From CAZIGM01 sp964538675 (lineage in GTDB: Bacteria > Bacillota > Bacilli > Tepidibacillales > Tepidibacillaceae), in NCBI GenBank assembly GCA_964538675.1, contig CAZIGM010000074.1, forward strand, positions 1 to 6,828: DNA of 6,828 nt, read 5' to 3'. The translations under genes and the position numbers were made by a program. This document shows positions 6,614 through 6,828 of this stretch, piece after piece. The notes beneath the pieces were generated by a model, which saw nothing but the letters and a program-made list of their open reading frames with translations, ran no database searches and had not been told where the DNA came from. The stretch's first letter is position 1; the number at the start of each line of letters is the position of its first letter.

Positions 6614-6828
6614 TATTTTTCCTCCTCTTTTTGTTCTCTAGGTGGTACTGGGTCTAATCCACCAGGATGCATTGGATGACATTTTAAAATTCTTTTAAAA
6701 GTCATCCACCCACCTTTTAAAGCTCCATGTACTTCAATCGCTTCAAATCCATAATGTGAACATGTTGGATAAAAGCGACATGTAGGAGGTTTCAATGGTG
6801 ATATAAATTTTTGATAAAATTTTATTAT
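6613..6828 (-). CDS. yidD: Membrane protein insertion efficiency factor YidD (5' end beyond window)
   Basis: YidD is a small membrane-associated protein that assists YidC-dependent insertion and is widely encoded between rnpA and yidC. Seventy-one residues are visible and the frame stays open to the right edge, reading IIKFYQKFISPLKPPTCR at the edge, so the true start and roughly ten residues lie outside. A TTG codon at 6795 could be taken as a start, but the residues before it match the family, so it is internal. The diagnostic Cys-rich block is complete: CRFYPTCSHYGFEAI, then GALKGGWMTFKRILKCHPMHPGG and LDPVP. The C-terminus is a charged EQKEEEK tail whose codons also carry the yidC ribosome binding site. 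The stop TAG shares its G with the yidC GTG start. Confidence 0.95.
   Translation of the reverse strand: MIKFYQKFISPLKPPTCRFYPTCSHYGFEAIEVHGALKGGWMTFKRILKCHPMHPGGLDPVPPREQKEEEK
6621..6627 (-). promoter_or_regulatory. yidC ribosome binding site embedded in the end of yidD
   Basis: GAGGAGG on the minus strand is formed by the last Glu codons of yidD and lies 7 nt before the yidC GTG at 6613. The strong site and the TAGTG stop/start overlap support the GTG start and point to coupled translation. Confidence 0.85.

Noticed and set aside
6438..6641. Plus-strand open frame opposite the start of yidC
   Set aside because: It overlaps the lipoprotein signal and yidD/yidC junction on the opposite strand and has no support of its own.

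Overview
This window is an ordinary, well-conserved housekeeping stretch from the neighbourhood of the replication origin of a low-GC Gram-positive bacterium (Bacillota, most like Bacilli). The pointers are the very AT-rich composition (GC near 30%, estimated by eye), a lipoprotein-type short YidC, a Noc protein with the Bacillus-type N-terminal helix, strong GGAGG-type ribosome binding sites, and the gene order itself. I cannot assign a genus.

All seven genes lie on the minus strand, so transcription runs from right to left. In that order they are: yidD (5' end cut by the right edge), yidC/spoIIIJ, jag/khpB, an intergenic gap of about 200 bp, mnmE, mnmG, rsmG, a gap of about 105 bp, and noc. 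By comparison with known genomes, rnpA, rpmH and dnaA would be expected beyond the right edge, and soj/parA and spo0J/parB beyond the left edge. Neither group is visible here.

Two transcription units are suggested. The first (yidD-yidC-jag) handles membrane protein insertion plus an RNA-binding partner. It ends at a 48-bp perfect palindrome followed by a T-rich tract, which reads as an intrinsic terminator. A candidate promoter overlapping that T-tract would start the second unit (mnmE-mnmG-rsmG-noc). MnmE and MnmG form the enzyme complex that modifies tRNA wobble uridines, RsmG methylates 16S rRNA, and Noc couples division-site choice to chromosome position.

Between rsmG and noc lies a perfect parS site (TGTTTCACGTGAAACA), the ParB/Spo0J loading site expected near the origin. 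Within the genes, the yidD stop overlaps the yidC GTG start, and the mnmG end overlaps the rsmG start. The best starts for jag and rsmG are internal to their longest open frames.

I found no mobile element, CRISPR array, RNA gene or broken gene, and no sign of a new biological system. The observations most worth checking are the parS next to noc, the long palindromic terminator with its overlapping promoter, and one atypical residue in Noc's DNA-recognition region.
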